Source: Brevibacillus brevis
Lineage (GTDB): Bacteria > Bacillota > Bacilli > Brevibacillales > Brevibacillaceae
Length of the DNA stretch: 64,000 bases
Direction of reading: 5' to 3'
NCBI RefSeq assembly: GCF_022026395.1
Contig: NZ_CP041767.1
Span: 3,256,501-3,320,500 of the forward strand
Numbering within the stretch: the stretch's first letter is position 1; every line of letters begins with the position of its first letter. Positions 16,948 to 26,119 of the stretch are shown here, piece by piece. Below the pieces are notes generated by a model. The model was not told the origin of the DNA and did not search any database. It saw only the letters and a program-made list of their open reading frames with translations. A program made the position numbers and the translations under genes.

Positions 16948-17982
16948 TCAGACACTCAACAGCGATTTGTCGCCAAGCAATTCGGATACCACTTGAATCA
17001 CCGTTTGTGGCGTCGGTAAGTACAGGTCCTCCAGCACTGGTGAGAACGGAACCGGGGTATGCGGTGCTGTAATCCGCTTGATCGGCGCATCCAGACTGTC
17101 GAAGCCTTTATCCGCGACCAAGGCCGCGATGTCAGTCGCAATGCTGCAGCGTGGATTTGCCTCGTCGATGACAATCAGCCGATTCGTCTTTTGAACGGAC
17201 CCCAAGATCGCATCCTCATCGAGCGGCGACAGGCTGCGCGGATCGACGACCTCTGTTTCAATTCCTTTCCTGGCGAGCTGCTCCGCCGCCTCCAAGGCTG
17301 TATGCACCTGTTTACCAACCGCGACGATCGTCAAATCCGAACCGGCACGCTTGATGTCCGCCTTGCCGATCGGAATTGTGTAATAACCGTCTGGCACCTC
17401 CCCCGTCATGTTGTATAGCGTTTTATCCTCAAAGAAGATTACGGGGTCATTGTCCTCGATGGATGCCAGCAGCAGCCCTTTCGCGTCAGCAGGTGTGGAC
17501 GGGACCACCACTTTAATGCCAGGAATGGCCGTGAACAGAGCATAAAGGCTTTGCGAATGCTGCGCCGCCGCCCGGAATCCGGCGCCGTGCGTCGTGCGGA
17601 TCGTAACCGGCACCTGTGCTTTGCCGCCAAACATGTACCGGAACTTGGCCCCCTGGTTCAACACCTGATCCAGACAGCTCCCGATGAAATCGTTGAACAT
17701 CAATTCCGCAATCGGGCGAAGACCAGTGGTCGCAGCAGCCATCGCCGCCCCGATATAGCCCGCTTCGGTAATCGGGGTATCCAGCACCCGCCCTCTTCCG
17801 AACTCCTGGACGAGGCCTTTCGTTACCCCGAGAACGCCTCCCCATGCCTCTTCATCCTGCAAATGGTCGACCTGTGCCCCGCCAGCTACATCCTCGCCCA
17901 TCAAAATCACATTTTCGTCTCTGCGCATCGCGAGTTTCATCGCCTCGTTGATTGCCTGCGACATGCTCATTTTTTTGGTCAT
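16948..17982 (-). CDS. acoB: Acetoin:DCPIP oxidoreductase E1 beta subunit
   Basis: 344 residues of the transketolase-like beta subunit: MSQAINEAMKLAMRRDENVILMGEDVAGG at the N-terminus, ITEAGYIGAAMAAATTGLRPIAELMFNDF, RTTHGAGFRAAAQHSQSLYALFTAIPGIKVVVPSTPADAKGLL and a C-terminal domain with VVDPRSLSPLDEDAI. With AcoA it forms the ThDP enzyme that cleaves acetoin to acetaldehyde and an acetyl unit. It lies 28 bp after acoA. Confidence 0.93.
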   Translation of the reverse strand: MTKKMSMSQAINEAMKLAMRRDENVILMGEDVAGGAQVDHLQDEEAWGGVLGVTKGLVQEFGRGRVLDTPITEAGYIGAAMAAATTGLRPIAELMFNDFIGSCLDQVLNQGAKFRYMFGGKAQVPVTIRTTHGAGFRAAAQHSQSLYALFTAIPGIKVVVPSTPADAKGLLLASIEDNDPVIFFEDKTLYNMTGEVPDGYYTIPIGKADIKRAGSDLTIVAVGKQVHTALEAAEQLARKGIETEVVDPRSLSPLDEDAILGSVQKTNRLIVIDEANPRCSIATDIAALVADKGFDSLDAPIKRITAPHTPVPFSPVLEDLYLPTPQTVIQVVSELLGDKSLLSV

Positions 17983-18010
17983 GTTCCCTTCCTCCTTTGC
18001 TATCGTTTTT

Positions 18011-19009
18011 TCAGTACGACACGTATACGTCTGTCAGCAGTTCGGACGGCTCCGGGTACGGACTGTTTTCCGAAAACGCGACTGCTTCCTCGACCGCCTT
18101 GTCAACCGCAGCTTCGATTTCATCCAACTCGTTTTCAGTAAACAGCTTTTCGGAGAGCAAATCGTTCCGGAATTTCCTGATCGCATCTATTTCCGACAAA
18201 TGCGCCTTCTTGTCTTCTTCTTTTTTGTATTTCTGGGCGTCGCCCTCAAAGTGGCCGTAGTTGCGGTACGTCACGCACTCGATCAGAGTCGGCCCCTCTC
18301 CCCGGCGGGCACGCTCGATCGCTTCCTGTGCAGCCTGATAAACGGCCAGCACATCCTTGCCATCCACTCGGATGCCGGGAATATTGTAGGCGATCGCACG
18401 GTCCGCAATGGTTTTGCAGCTGGAGGCGTACGAAAACGGCGTGGCTTCCCCATATCCGTTGTTCTCTGCTACAAACACGGCTGGCAGCTTCCAAATGGCT
18501 GCCAGGTTGATCCCCTCATGGAACGTCCCCTGGTTGTTCGCTCCGTCACCAAAGAAACATACGCTTACAGCGCCTGTCTGCTTGTACTTGGCAGTCAAAG
18601 CGGCTCCGCAAGCAAGCGGATAGCCTCCACCGACAATGCCGTTCGCCCCGAGCATTCCTTTGTCCAAATCCGCAATGTGCATGGAGCCTCCCTTCCCTTT
18701 GCAAAGTCCCGTGGCTCTACCGTAAATCTCCGCCATCATTCCATTCAGATCGCACCCCTTTGCGATGCAGTGTCCGTGCCCGCGATGCGTGCTGGTAATG
18801 GTATCGCTGTCGTCCAGGTGCGCGCAAAGCCCGACCGCGATGGCCTCCTCCCCCGCGTATAAATGGACGAAACCAGGGATTTTCCCTTGGCCGAACAGGT
18901 CGTGCACCTTGTCCTCGAACTTCCGGATCTCCAGCATTTTTTGGTACATCCAAGCGGCCTTTTCGCGGGACAACGGAATCCCTTTGACTTGCTGATCCAC
19001 TTTCGTCAT
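18011..19009 (-). CDS. acoA: Acetoin:DCPIP oxidoreductase E1 alpha subunit
   Basis: 332 residues. The thiamine diphosphate motif runs from GDGANNQGTFHEG to VFVAENNGYGEAT; THRGHGHCIAKG and GKGGSMHIAD are typical of the aco/pdh alpha group. AGGAGG lies upstream of the ATG. It is the first gene of acoABCLR and lies 60 bp below a sigma-54 promoter. Confidence 0.93.
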   Translation of the reverse strand: MTKVDQQVKGIPLSREKAAWMYQKMLEIRKFEDKVHDLFGQGKIPGFVHLYAGEEAIAVGLCAHLDDSDTITSTHRGHGHCIAKGCDLNGMMAEIYGRATGLCKGKGGSMHIADLDKGMLGANGIVGGGYPLACGAALTAKYKQTGAVSVCFFGDGANNQGTFHEGINLAAIWKLPAVFVAENNGYGEATPFSYASSCKTIADRAIAYNIPGIRVDGKDVLAVYQAAQEAIERARRGEGPTLIECVTYRNYGHFEGDAQKYKKEEDKKAHLSEIDAIRKFRNDLLSEKLFTENELDEIEAAVDKAVEEAVAFSENSPYPEPSELLTDVYVSY

Positions 19010-19068
19010 TTACGTGTCTCCTCCTCGAACATGTTTTATTGAGATCCAGCCTTTGACTCAAGGGATAT

Positions 19069-19085
19069 CGCAAAAAGTATGCCAA
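19069..19085 (-). promoter_or_regulatory. Sigma-54 (-24/-12) promoter of acoABCL
   Basis: On the minus strand TTGGCATACTTTTTGCG fits the consensus: GG of the -24 element and GC of the -12 element are ten bases apart. It lies 60 bp before acoA, and the cluster encodes a sigma-54 activator. Confidence 0.85.
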
Positions 19086-19140
19086 CTGCCGAAGCAGGTC
19101 ACATTGCGTTTTTTTGTAACCGCTTTACTTTTTGGGGGGA

Positions 19141-19168
19141 ACAAAAGTGGACACCTGTCTCGTTTTGT
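19141..19168 (-). promoter_or_regulatory. Candidate AcoR enhancer (imperfect 28-bp dyad)
   Basis: Two 13-base arms, ACAAAACGAGACA and TGTCCACTTTTGT on the minus strand, flank a central GG; 10 of 13 positions pair. It ends 56 bp upstream of the -24 element, a usual place for an activator site. The link to AcoR is inferred. Confidence 0.55.
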
Positions 19169-19265
19169 CTCTTTTTGTACACTGGCTCACCGCATGCCTT
19201 TGGACGGATAAGGGGTACGGCGAGGGATGAATTTTTGGAAATGGGTAATGTTTGCGCACAAAATA

Positions 19266-19312
19266 AGGAAGCCTCCGGTAACCTGTCGCAAACAAGTTAA
19301 CCGGAGGCTTCT
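19266..19312 (-). terminator. Terminator after the thioesterase gene
   Basis: GAAGCCTCCGG (19268-19278) pairs with CCGGAGGCTTC (19301-19311); the minus strand continues CTTATTTT. It lies 20 bp below the stop codon. Confidence 0.75.
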
Positions 19313-19332
19313 CTGTAGCACGATGTTTCTCC

Positions 19333-19809
19333 TTACCTCTCTTCCTTCCGCTTCCTTCTCAATACATGGCGTTCCTTCGCTTTTTCATACTGTATCCGCT
19401 CTTCTTCTGTATCAGGAATGACACCAGGCACGCTCGTCGGCTTTCCTTGATCGTCGAGGGCAATCATCGTCAGATACGCACGGGCTGTCATCCGCTTTTC
19501 TCCGGTCAACAAGTTCTCCGCTTCCACTCTCACGAATACTTCCATCGATGTCTTATGGGTCCAGGTGACATATGCCTCCAGGTTGAGTGCTTCCCCCGTC
19601 TTGATTGGCGCTAGAAAATCAAAGGAATCGCTGGACGCAGTGACAACAGGCTTACGGCAATGCCGCATGGCTGCGATGCAGGCGATCTTGTCAACGTATG
19701 CCATGACTTTCCCGCCGAAAATGGTATGGTGGTGATTGGTATCCGGCGGCAAGACGAGATCAGTCAAAAAGGTTCTCGATTGTTGGATCGGTCGCGCTTC
19801 TGTCATCAT
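19333..19809 (-). CDS. Acyl-CoA thioesterase, hot-dog fold (YkhA/YciA type)
   Basis: 158 residues from an ATG with GAGGAG eight bases upstream. The hot-dog fold signature is clear: VLPPDTNHHHTIFGGKVMAYVDKIACIAAMRHCRKPVVTASSDSFDFLAPIKTGEALNLEAYVTWTHKTSMEVFVRVEAENL. The D-x-N and G-G-x-V-M-x-x-x-D residues build the active site. It should hydrolyse acyl-CoA in the cytosol. It begins 32 bp after metE without a terminator, so it is probably co-transcribed and falls under the same cobalamin riboswitch. Confidence 0.85.
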   Translation of the reverse strand: MMTEARPIQQSRTFLTDLVLPPDTNHHHTIFGGKVMAYVDKIACIAAMRHCRKPVVTASSDSFDFLAPIKTGEALNLEAYVTWTHKTSMEVFVRVEAENLLTGEKRMTARAYLTMIALDDQGKPTSVPGVIPDTEEERIQYEKAKERHVLRRKRKEER

Positions 19810-19841
19810 TTGTGTGGCTCCTCTCATCGTGTGCACCTTCC

Positions 19842-22124
19842 CTACTGGGCTGTCAAACGACTCCGAATCGCTTTGGTTGCCGCAACCATGTTTCGCAATG
19901 ACTGAACGGTTTCTTCTCTCCCTCTTGTCTTCAGCCCGCAATCCGGGTTAATCCAAAATTGATCAGGTGGAAGTACTTGTACACCTCGGGCTACCATATC
20001 TTCCATCTCAGAGACAGCTGGAACTCGGGGGCTATGGATATCGTATACGCCGAGCCCGATGCCTTTGTCATATGTACCTGTTTCGAACACTGACACGAGC
20101 TCTCCGTGGCTGCGGGAAGTCTCAATCGAAATCACATCGGCATCGAGCTCACTGATGACATCCATGAAATCATGGAATTCGCAGTAGCACATATGTGTAT
20201 GAATCTGTGTGCTCGGCGCAACGGTAGAGGTCGCTAGACGAAACGCTCTGACTGCCCATTCGAGATAAGCGGCTTGCTCTTCTTTTTTGAGCGGAAGTCC
20301 TTCGCGCAGCGCTGGTTCATCGACTTGAATCATGAGAATCCCCGCTTCTTCCAAGGCTTCTACTTCCTTTCGCAATGCCAAGGCAATTTGTTCGCACACT
20401 TCTTCTCTGGAGACATCTACCCGAGCAAACGACCAGTTCAAAATGGTTGCTGGGCCCGTTAACATGCCCTTCATTGGTTTGTCGGTCAATGATTTTGCAT
20501 ACACACTTTCCTTGACCGTCATTGGTGCCACAAACTCTACATCTCCGTAAATAATAGGAGGCTTGACGCAGCGGGAGCCATATGATTGCACCCAGCCGTT
20601 TTTCGTGAACAAAAAGCCATCGAGCTTTTCGCCAAAATACTCAACCATATCTGTTCGTTCGAACTCACCATGGACCAGGACATCCAGTCCGAGCTCTTCT
20701 TGGATCTTGATCCATTCCTTGATTTGCGCCTGAATGAAAGCATCGTATTGCTCCACTGTCCAACTCCCTTTTTTAAACTGTTGTCGGGCTTGGCGAACCT
20801 CTGCCGTCTGCGGGAAGCTTCCGATTGTGGTAGTTGGCAGCAGTGGCAACTTCCACGTATTTTGTTGAATCTCTCGACGTTCGGGATAAGAAACACTTCT
20901 TTCAAGTTTTGCAGTAGCGATTTGACGTAAAGCATTCTTTACTTCTCCCCGATTCCTCGCTGGGGATAATGCTAGCTTCAGCAAGTCCGCTTCATTTTGG
21001 GCGATCTCTTTTGATATAACATATTTACCGTATCGGAATCCTTGGACTAAAAGCTGTACTTCCCCCAGTTTTTCGTCGGAAAACGCCAATGCAGGCATGA
21101 CTTCCTCTGGCAAACCGCTCTCTGCCTCAACCGTTACCGGTACATGCAACAAACTACTGGACGGCTGCAGCCACAGCTTTTCGAGCGGAACAATCTCGGA
21201 AATTTCTTTGACCAGCTCCCATTTCTCCTCAATGGATGCACGCCATATGTTTCGACCGTCGATGATTCCCGCTGCGAGAATCTTTTCTGCTGGAAACCCG
21301 TGTTTTTTCAGATTGGTTAGATTTCGCTTCGATCCGTGTACAAAATCAAGACCGATTCCTTTTACCGGTAAGGAAACCAGCTCCTCATACCAATCCACTG
21401 CTTCAAAATAGGTTTGCAGCATGCACTGCAGATGTGGTAGAGCTTGACCCATTTGCGCATAGATACGCTTGATGAGGGCGCGTTCTTGCTCCGAAACATC
21501 CAGTACAAATGCAGGCTCATCGATTTGCACCCATTCCACACCGTGCAGCTCCAACTCCTGGAGAACGTCTATGTAGAGCGGTACGAGTTGATCCACGACG
21601 ATCTCCAATTCGTTTTTCTCATATCCTTTGGACAATTTGACAAACGTATACGGGCCTACAATGACGGGCTTTCCGATGATGCCATACTTTTCTTTGGCCT
21701 CCAAATATGCCTGGAGAGGCTTGTTCTCGGTTATGGTTGGTTGTCGTTCCCCGAATTCCGGGACGATATAATGGTAGTTCGTGTTAAACCATTTCGTCAT
21801 TTCGCTGGCGACAGCTTCTTTCGAACCGCGAGCCATGGCGAAGTATGTCGCTAATGAAACCGGGCCGCCCTCGTATTCATAGCGCTTGGGGACCAATCCA
21901 AACATCACAGCCATATCCAGCATGTGATCGTAGTACGTAAAGTCACCTACAGGGATCAGCTCGACCCCTTTTTCCTGCTGAACCAACAGGTTTTGGTGAC
22001 GGATTTGCTCCATTTGCTGAACCAGGCTTGCCTCATCGAGGGTGCCAGCCCAAAATGCTTCCAATGCCTTTTTCCACTCGCGGTTCTTCCCGATCCGTGG
22101 ATATCCCAAATTGCTGCTTTTCAT
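19842..22124 (-). CDS. metE: Cobalamin-independent methionine synthase
   Basis: 760 residues, the full MetE length. The N-terminal half starts SSNLGYPRIGKNREWKKALEAFW; the C-terminal catalytic half holds TTTIGSFPQT, GEFERTDMVEYFGE, the zinc ligands in HTHMCYCEF and the last Cys in NPDCGLKTRG. It moves the methyl group of methyl-tetrahydrofolate-triglutamate to homocysteine. I chose the sixth-codon ATG because GAGAGG lies six bases before it. A cobalamin riboswitch and terminator precede it, so it should be off when B12 is plentiful. Confidence 0.96.
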   Translation of the reverse strand: MKSSNLGYPRIGKNREWKKALEAFWAGTLDEASLVQQMEQIRHQNLLVQQEKGVELIPVGDFTYYDHMLDMAVMFGLVPKRYEYEGGPVSLATYFAMARGSKEAVASEMTKWFNTNYHYIVPEFGERQPTITENKPLQAYLEAKEKYGIIGKPVIVGPYTFVKLSKGYEKNELEIVVDQLVPLYIDVLQELELHGVEWVQIDEPAFVLDVSEQERALIKRIYAQMGQALPHLQCMLQTYFEAVDWYEELVSLPVKGIGLDFVHGSKRNLTNLKKHGFPAEKILAAGIIDGRNIWRASIEEKWELVKEISEIVPLEKLWLQPSSSLLHVPVTVEAESGLPEEVMPALAFSDEKLGEVQLLVQGFRYGKYVISKEIAQNEADLLKLALSPARNRGEVKNALRQIATAKLERSVSYPERREIQQNTWKLPLLPTTTIGSFPQTAEVRQARQQFKKGSWTVEQYDAFIQAQIKEWIKIQEELGLDVLVHGEFERTDMVEYFGEKLDGFLFTKNGWVQSYGSRCVKPPIIYGDVEFVAPMTVKESVYAKSLTDKPMKGMLTGPATILNWSFARVDVSREEVCEQIALALRKEVEALEEAGILMIQVDEPALREGLPLKKEEQAAYLEWAVRAFRLATSTVAPSTQIHTHMCYCEFHDFMDVISELDADVISIETSRSHGELVSVFETGTYDKGIGLGVYDIHSPRVPAVSEMEDMVARGVQVLPPDQFWINPDCGLKTRGREETVQSLRNMVAATKAIRSRLTAQ

Positions 22125-22172
22125 GAGCTTCCTCTCCATTCTTCATTCGATCCTGACTTGAATCCGCCCAAT

Positions 22173-22215
22173 AAAAAAGGCATCTCCAACGATCAAAAAG
22201 AACGTTAGAAATGCC
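22173..22215 (-). terminator. Riboswitch expression-platform terminator before metE
   Basis: GGCATTTCTAACG pairs with CGTTGGAGATGCC (13 bp with two G-U pairs), followed by TTTTTT on the minus strand, 50 bp before the metE start. Confidence 0.85.
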
Positions 22216-22224
22216 AAATAAGCA

Positions 22225-22470
22225 CTGAGATCACAGCATCCTAACACCTCCCTATCTCCCGTAGGTTAAGCAGTGTCGTCGAAACAGGCAGGTCTCCTGA
22301 CTTTGGGATCATCATCTGCACATGCCTTCCCAATCCGTTTGGATCAGTGGCTGATAAATGTGCCGACTCCCCACATACAGTGGCGGGACCGTGTCGGATT
22401 CTCACCGACTTCCCTTTTCATCCTTGGTCGAGCTTGATAACCAAAGAACCTGTTCCCACTCTTATGAAAT
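22225..22470 (-). promoter_or_regulatory. Cobalamin (B12) riboswitch upstream of metE
   Basis: Read on the minus strand, the leader contains GGGAAGTCGGTGAGAATCC, GGTCCCGCCACTGT and the closing GTCAGGAGACCTGCC, the conserved blocks of the cobalamin riboswitch. It is followed by a terminator and metE. The limits are approximate. The core with its 3' flank CTACGGGAGATAGGGAGGTG is repeated almost exactly ahead of nrdI. Confidence 0.95.
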
Positions 22471-22524
22471 TGTCATGGTTCTGTGAAGTGCCCCCTTAAA
22501 CGAGCAGGGCAGCATACTGTTCAT

Positions 22525-22553
22525 ACAGTAACACAGATTCCATTTTTTGTCAT
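22525..22553 (-). promoter_or_regulatory. Promoter of the metE riboswitch transcript
   Basis: ATGACA and TACTGT on the minus strand with a 17-bp spacer, placed between the nrdF stop and the riboswitch. Confidence 0.55.
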
Positions 22554-22554
22554 A

Positions 22555-23505
22555 CTAAAATCTAAAATCATCGTCCGTCAATGGTTCTACGTTTAGCGTG
22601 CGGACATAACCATTTCCTTTTTTCGAGAAGAAGTCATGCTGCTTCGTCTGCGTACGAATTCCGTTCAGCACGATTGGGTTCACTTCTTCCTCCGGGAAAA
22701 GCGGGTCCAGCCCCAAATTCATCAATGCCTTGTTCGCGTTGTAGCGCACGTAGGCATGAACCTCGTCAGCCAATCCGATTTCCGTATACAACGAAGTCGT
22801 ATAGGCCTCTTCATTTTCTTGCAGCTCATGCAAAAGGGCATACAGCTCCTCTTTTGCTGCGGTCTGCTCGACCACACTCAGACCTTGATAGACTTCTTGC
22901 GCGAGAACGCCGACATAGAGTCCATGGATGCTCTCGTCGCGAACAATCAAATCGATAATTTCCCCGCTGCTTGTCATCTTTCCTTGACCCGCCAAATAGA
23001 GCGGATAGAAGAAGCCGCTGTAAAACAGATAACTTTCCAGGAAGACGGACGCTACCATCGCCATATACAAATCTTTCGGTTTCTCAATTTCTTGATAGCG
23101 TTTCGAGATGAGGGCCGCTTTCTTTTGCAGATGTGGATTATTTTCTACCCACGAAAAAATACCGTCAATCTCTTCTGTCGATGCCAGCGTGGTAAAAATA
23201 CTGCTGTACGATTTGGCATGGATTTGCTCCATCATGCCCATGAAGGCGAGAACCGCTTTTCTTTGCAGTCCATCGACATGCTCCATGATTTTCGGCATCC
23301 CTACTCCACCTTGAACCGTATCCAGCAAGGTGAGACCGCCCAATACTTTTTTATACGTGTCCCGTTCAGTTGCACTGAGCTCCATCCAGGCCATCTTGTC
23401 ATCTGATAGCGGAATCTCATCATCCGTCCAGAACTGCATGATGTTTTGATTCCAAAACGTCATCGTAAAATCGTCGTCCGGCCTGTTCCAATTGACTGCT
23501 TTCAT
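22555..23505 (-). CDS. nrdF: Class Ib ribonucleotide reductase, beta subunit
   Basis: 316 residues. The ferritin-like carboxylate/His clusters are seen as [15 protein letters not shown] and [13 protein letters not shown], and the C-terminal tail [10 protein letters not shown] binds the alpha subunit. It supplies the tyrosyl radical through a dimanganese or diiron centre. It follows nrdE by 55 bp. The beginning [21 protein letters not shown] is typical of Bacillales NrdF. Confidence 0.95.
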   Translation of the reverse strand: MKAVNWNRPDDDFTMTFWNQNIMQFWTDDEIPLSDDKMAWMELSATERDTYKKVLGGLTLLDTVQGGVGMPKIMEHVDGLQRKAVLAFMGMMEQIHAKSYSSIFTTLASTEEIDGIFSWVENNPHLQKKAALISKRYQEIEKPKDLYMAMVASVFLESYLFYSGFFYPLYLAGQGKMTSSGEIIDLIVRDESIHGLYVGVLAQEVYQGLSVVEQTAAKEELYALLHELQENEEAYTTSLYTEIGLADEVHAYVRYNANKALMNLGLDPLFPEEEVNPIVLNGIRTQTKQHDFFSKKGNGYVRTLNVEPLTDDDFRF

Positions 23506-23560
23506 ATGGCGTTCCTCTTCTCTTTTTGCTTGATGCTTTTCCTTTTATGAATCGCGTTCA

Positions 23561-25645
23561 CTAAACCGCGCAGCTAATGCACTCTTCTACAGTCAAATGC
23601 TTCGTACGCGTATAGTAGAGTGACTTCAGACCTTTTTTCGCTGCGTAAATGTAATAGCGAGCCAGTTCTCTGGTTGAAATGTTGCTGTTCACGTGCAGCA
23701 CAGTCGATATTCCTTGGTCGATGTGCTCTTGAATTTCGGCAATCAGATCAATTACTTTGAATTGATCGATCACATATGCCGATTTGTAGTAAAAATAGTT
23801 TTCCTGCGACAAGTACGGCATCGGGTAATACGTCGTAGAGTTGGCATACGTTCTCGTTTCGATATGCTCAACGATTGGCATCACGCTAGAAGTCGCATTC
23901 TGAATGTAGGAAATGCTCTGTGTCGGTGCAATCGCCAAACGATACGCATGGTAAACGCCATGCTTTTGCACCTTTTGCTGTAGCTCCGCCCAATCCTCTG
24001 GCGTCGGAATGTGCATTCCTTCAAAGAGAAGCTTTGCTTTTTCCGTCCGTGGGCTGTAGTCATTCGTCACGTACTTGTTAAAATAAGTGCCCTTTGCATA
24101 TTCCGATTGTTCAAAGCCCAAGAAGGTCTTGCCTGTTTCCTTGGCAATTTCCATGCTTTTTTCCAAGGAGTAGAAGTTCATCATCATGAAAAACGTACGG
24201 GCGAAATCTCTCGCTTCTTCACTTTCGTAAGCGATTTTGTTCTTTGCCAGATAACCGTTCAGGTTCATCGCACCGAGACCTACTGAGTGCAGCTCGCGGT
24301 TAGCCTTTTGAACGCCTGGAGCGTTTTCTACACGCGTCATGTCACTTACGGCTGTAATGGCTTCGATTCCTTCGTGGACAGATTCACGGATCATTTTGCG
24401 TTCCATCACGTTGACAATATTGAGAGATGCCAGATTGCAGCTAATATCGCGACGGATGATGTCCATCTCGCCGTAATTGGTGATCGTCGAAGTCTCCTGC
24501 AGCTGGAAGATTTCCGTGCACAGGTTGGACATTTTCACCGAGCCGAGATCTTTCAGGGCATGATTGTTGTTCGCATTCGTTTTGTTCATGATGTACGGAT
24601 AGCCTGATTCCATTTGGATCATCGCGATTTTGGTCAACATCTCGCGTGCGCTCATCACGGTCTTTTTCTTGATGCGATCGTTTGCCAGGAGCTCCTCGTA
24701 CATGTCATCGAGGTCCATATCATCCAGATGCACGCCGTATTCTTTGTACACGGAGTACGGAGCAAACACAGTCAGTGGCTTGTTTTCCTCAGCCAGCTTG
24801 TAGAAAACGTTTGGTACGATCAGGCCGATGGACAACGTTTTGATGCGCGCTTTTTCATCTGCATTGATCTTTTTGCAATCGAGAAACTCGTTGATATCCC
24901 AGCCGAAAATGTTGTAATACGCTGCACCTGAGCCTTTGCGTTGGCCCATTTGATCCGCGTAGGAAAATGCATCTTCCAACAACTTGAGGACTGGCATGAC
25001 ACCTTTTGCCGCGCCCTCGACGCCTTTGATCGGCTCTCCTCGTCCGCGGAGCTTGGACAGGTTCACGGCTACCCCGCCGCCAATTTTGGATAACTGCATA
25101 CAAGTGCCCAAAATAAAGTTGATAGAGTTCAGTGAATCATCCATTTCGAGCAAGAAGCAGGAGACCATTTCTCCGCGGCGGCTTTTGCCTGCGTTCAGGA
25201 AAGTTGGTGTCGCTGGTTGCAAACGTTGGTCCATCATGGATACTGTTAAACGCTTGGCGAGCTCAAAGTCACCTTGTCCAAGGGACAGTGCCACAACGGC
25301 CACCCGGTCTGGATACTGCTCCAAGTACATCGATTTATCGTTCGTTTTCAAGGCGTAATCTTTATAAAATTTGGAGATAGCCATATACGAAGCAAATTGA
25401 AAATCAGCGTCATAGGCCAAACGGAAAACTTCATCAACCTGCTCAACCGTGTATGTTTCATAGACGTTTTCATAGAAGTCATTCTCGATCAAATAGTCCA
25501 TGCGTTCTTTGACACTGTTAAAAGTCATCGTGTTGGACTGCACTTCTTCCATGAAGACCGCAACCGCTTCCCGATCCTTTTCCAGTTGATAAAATCCGTC
25601 GTTGCCACGCTGCATCAGTTCGTTGTTCAGTTCAATATGCCGCAA
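23561..25645 (-). CDS. nrdE: Class Ib ribonucleotide reductase, alpha subunit
   Basis: 694 residues from a TTG start inside the nrdI 3' end, which gives the usual N-terminus HIELNNELMQRG. Active-site blocks: CFLLEMDDSLNSINFILGTCMQLSKIGGGVAVNLSKLRGRGEPI, SNLCTEIFQ, SCNLASLNIVNVME, the radical-transfer region near ATSSVMPIVEHIETRTYANSTTYYPMPYLS and the redox-shuttle Cys pair CISCAV at the end. It reduces ribonucleoside diphosphates with NrdH or thioredoxin. It overlaps nrdI by 14 bases, implying coupled translation. Confidence 0.95.
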   Translation of the reverse strand: MRHIELNNELMQRGNDGFYQLEKDREAVAVFMEEVQSNTMTFNSVKERMDYLIENDFYENVYETYTVEQVDEVFRLAYDADFQFASYMAISKFYKDYALKTNDKSMYLEQYPDRVAVVALSLGQGDFELAKRLTVSMMDQRLQPATPTFLNAGKSRRGEMVSCFLLEMDDSLNSINFILGTCMQLSKIGGGVAVNLSKLRGRGEPIKGVEGAAKGVMPVLKLLEDAFSYADQMGQRKGSGAAYYNIFGWDINEFLDCKKINADEKARIKTLSIGLIVPNVFYKLAEENKPLTVFAPYSVYKEYGVHLDDMDLDDMYEELLANDRIKKKTVMSAREMLTKIAMIQMESGYPYIMNKTNANNNHALKDLGSVKMSNLCTEIFQLQETSTITNYGEMDIIRRDISCNLASLNIVNVMERKMIRESVHEGIEAITAVSDMTRVENAPGVQKANRELHSVGLGAMNLNGYLAKNKIAYESEEARDFARTFFMMMNFYSLEKSMEIAKETGKTFLGFEQSEYAKGTYFNKYVTNDYSPRTEKAKLLFEGMHIPTPEDWAELQQKVQKHGVYHAYRLAIAPTQSISYIQNATSSVMPIVEHIETRTYANSTTYYPMPYLSQENYFYYKSAYVIDQFKVIDLIAEIQEHIDQGISTVLHVNSNISTRELARYYIYAAKKGLKSLYYTRTKHLTVEECISCAV

Positions 25646-25991
25646 TTGCTGCCACCCCACTCGTAAATTGTTCCACGTCACGGCCGGTACCGGACAGTTC
25701 AAATTTAGAAATCACCGGAACGCCATATTGGCTCGCGATCGTATCCGCGCTTTTGGCAAAGCTGGTTCCCCAGTTGCGGTTGCCGCTGGCAGATACTCCG
25801 CGCAGATGGACATGATTTCGCTTCAGGAACGTCGCCACCTTCTCCGGCACTTGTCCGAATCCCGTCGTGTATGTGACCAAAATGAATGGCTCGTCCAGCA
25901 CCATATCTTGATTAATTTCCACATGTGGCAAATTAATTTTGTTGACGAATCTTCGGACGTTTCCTGTTTTTGAATCATAAGCGATTAGCAT
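25632..25991 (-). CDS. nrdI: Flavodoxin-like NrdI
   Basis: 119 residues. LIAYDSKTGNVRRFVNKI binds the FMN phosphate, LVTYTTGFGQVPEKVATFL and GVSASGNRNWGTSFAKSADTIASQYGVPVISKFELSGTGRDVEQF are typical of NrdI, which delivers oxidant for assembling the NrdF dimanganese cofactor. I chose the ATG at 25991, since the upstream ATG leaves no room for a ribosome site. First gene of nrdIEF. Confidence 0.93.
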   Translation of the reverse strand: MLIAYDSKTGNVRRFVNKINLPHVEINQDMVLDEPFILVTYTTGFGQVPEKVATFLKRNHVHLRGVSASGNRNWGTSFAKSADTIASQYGVPVISKFELSGTGRDVEQFTSGVAAIAAY

Positions 25992-26049
25992 GTCCCTCAT
26001 CCTATCCTACTATTTTTACTCTGTATGTATGTTATTTAGCCAAAGTAAA

Positions 26050-26080
26050 AGCGCATCCGACGTTTACATGCCGAATGCGC
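26050..26080 (-). terminator. Riboswitch expression-platform terminator before nrdI
   Basis: GCGCATTCG pairs with CGGATGCGC, followed by TTTTACTTT on the minus strand. A second perfect hairpin, CAATTCGC/GCGAATTG (26099-26118), sits between it and the riboswitch core and could take part in the switch. Confidence 0.8.
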
Positions 26081-26119
26081 GTGATGACTTCCATCTAGCA
26101 ATTCGCCAATGCGAATTGA

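Noticed and set aside
22216-22520. Possible small protein in the metE leader
   Set aside because: The sequence is fully accounted for by the cobalamin riboswitch.
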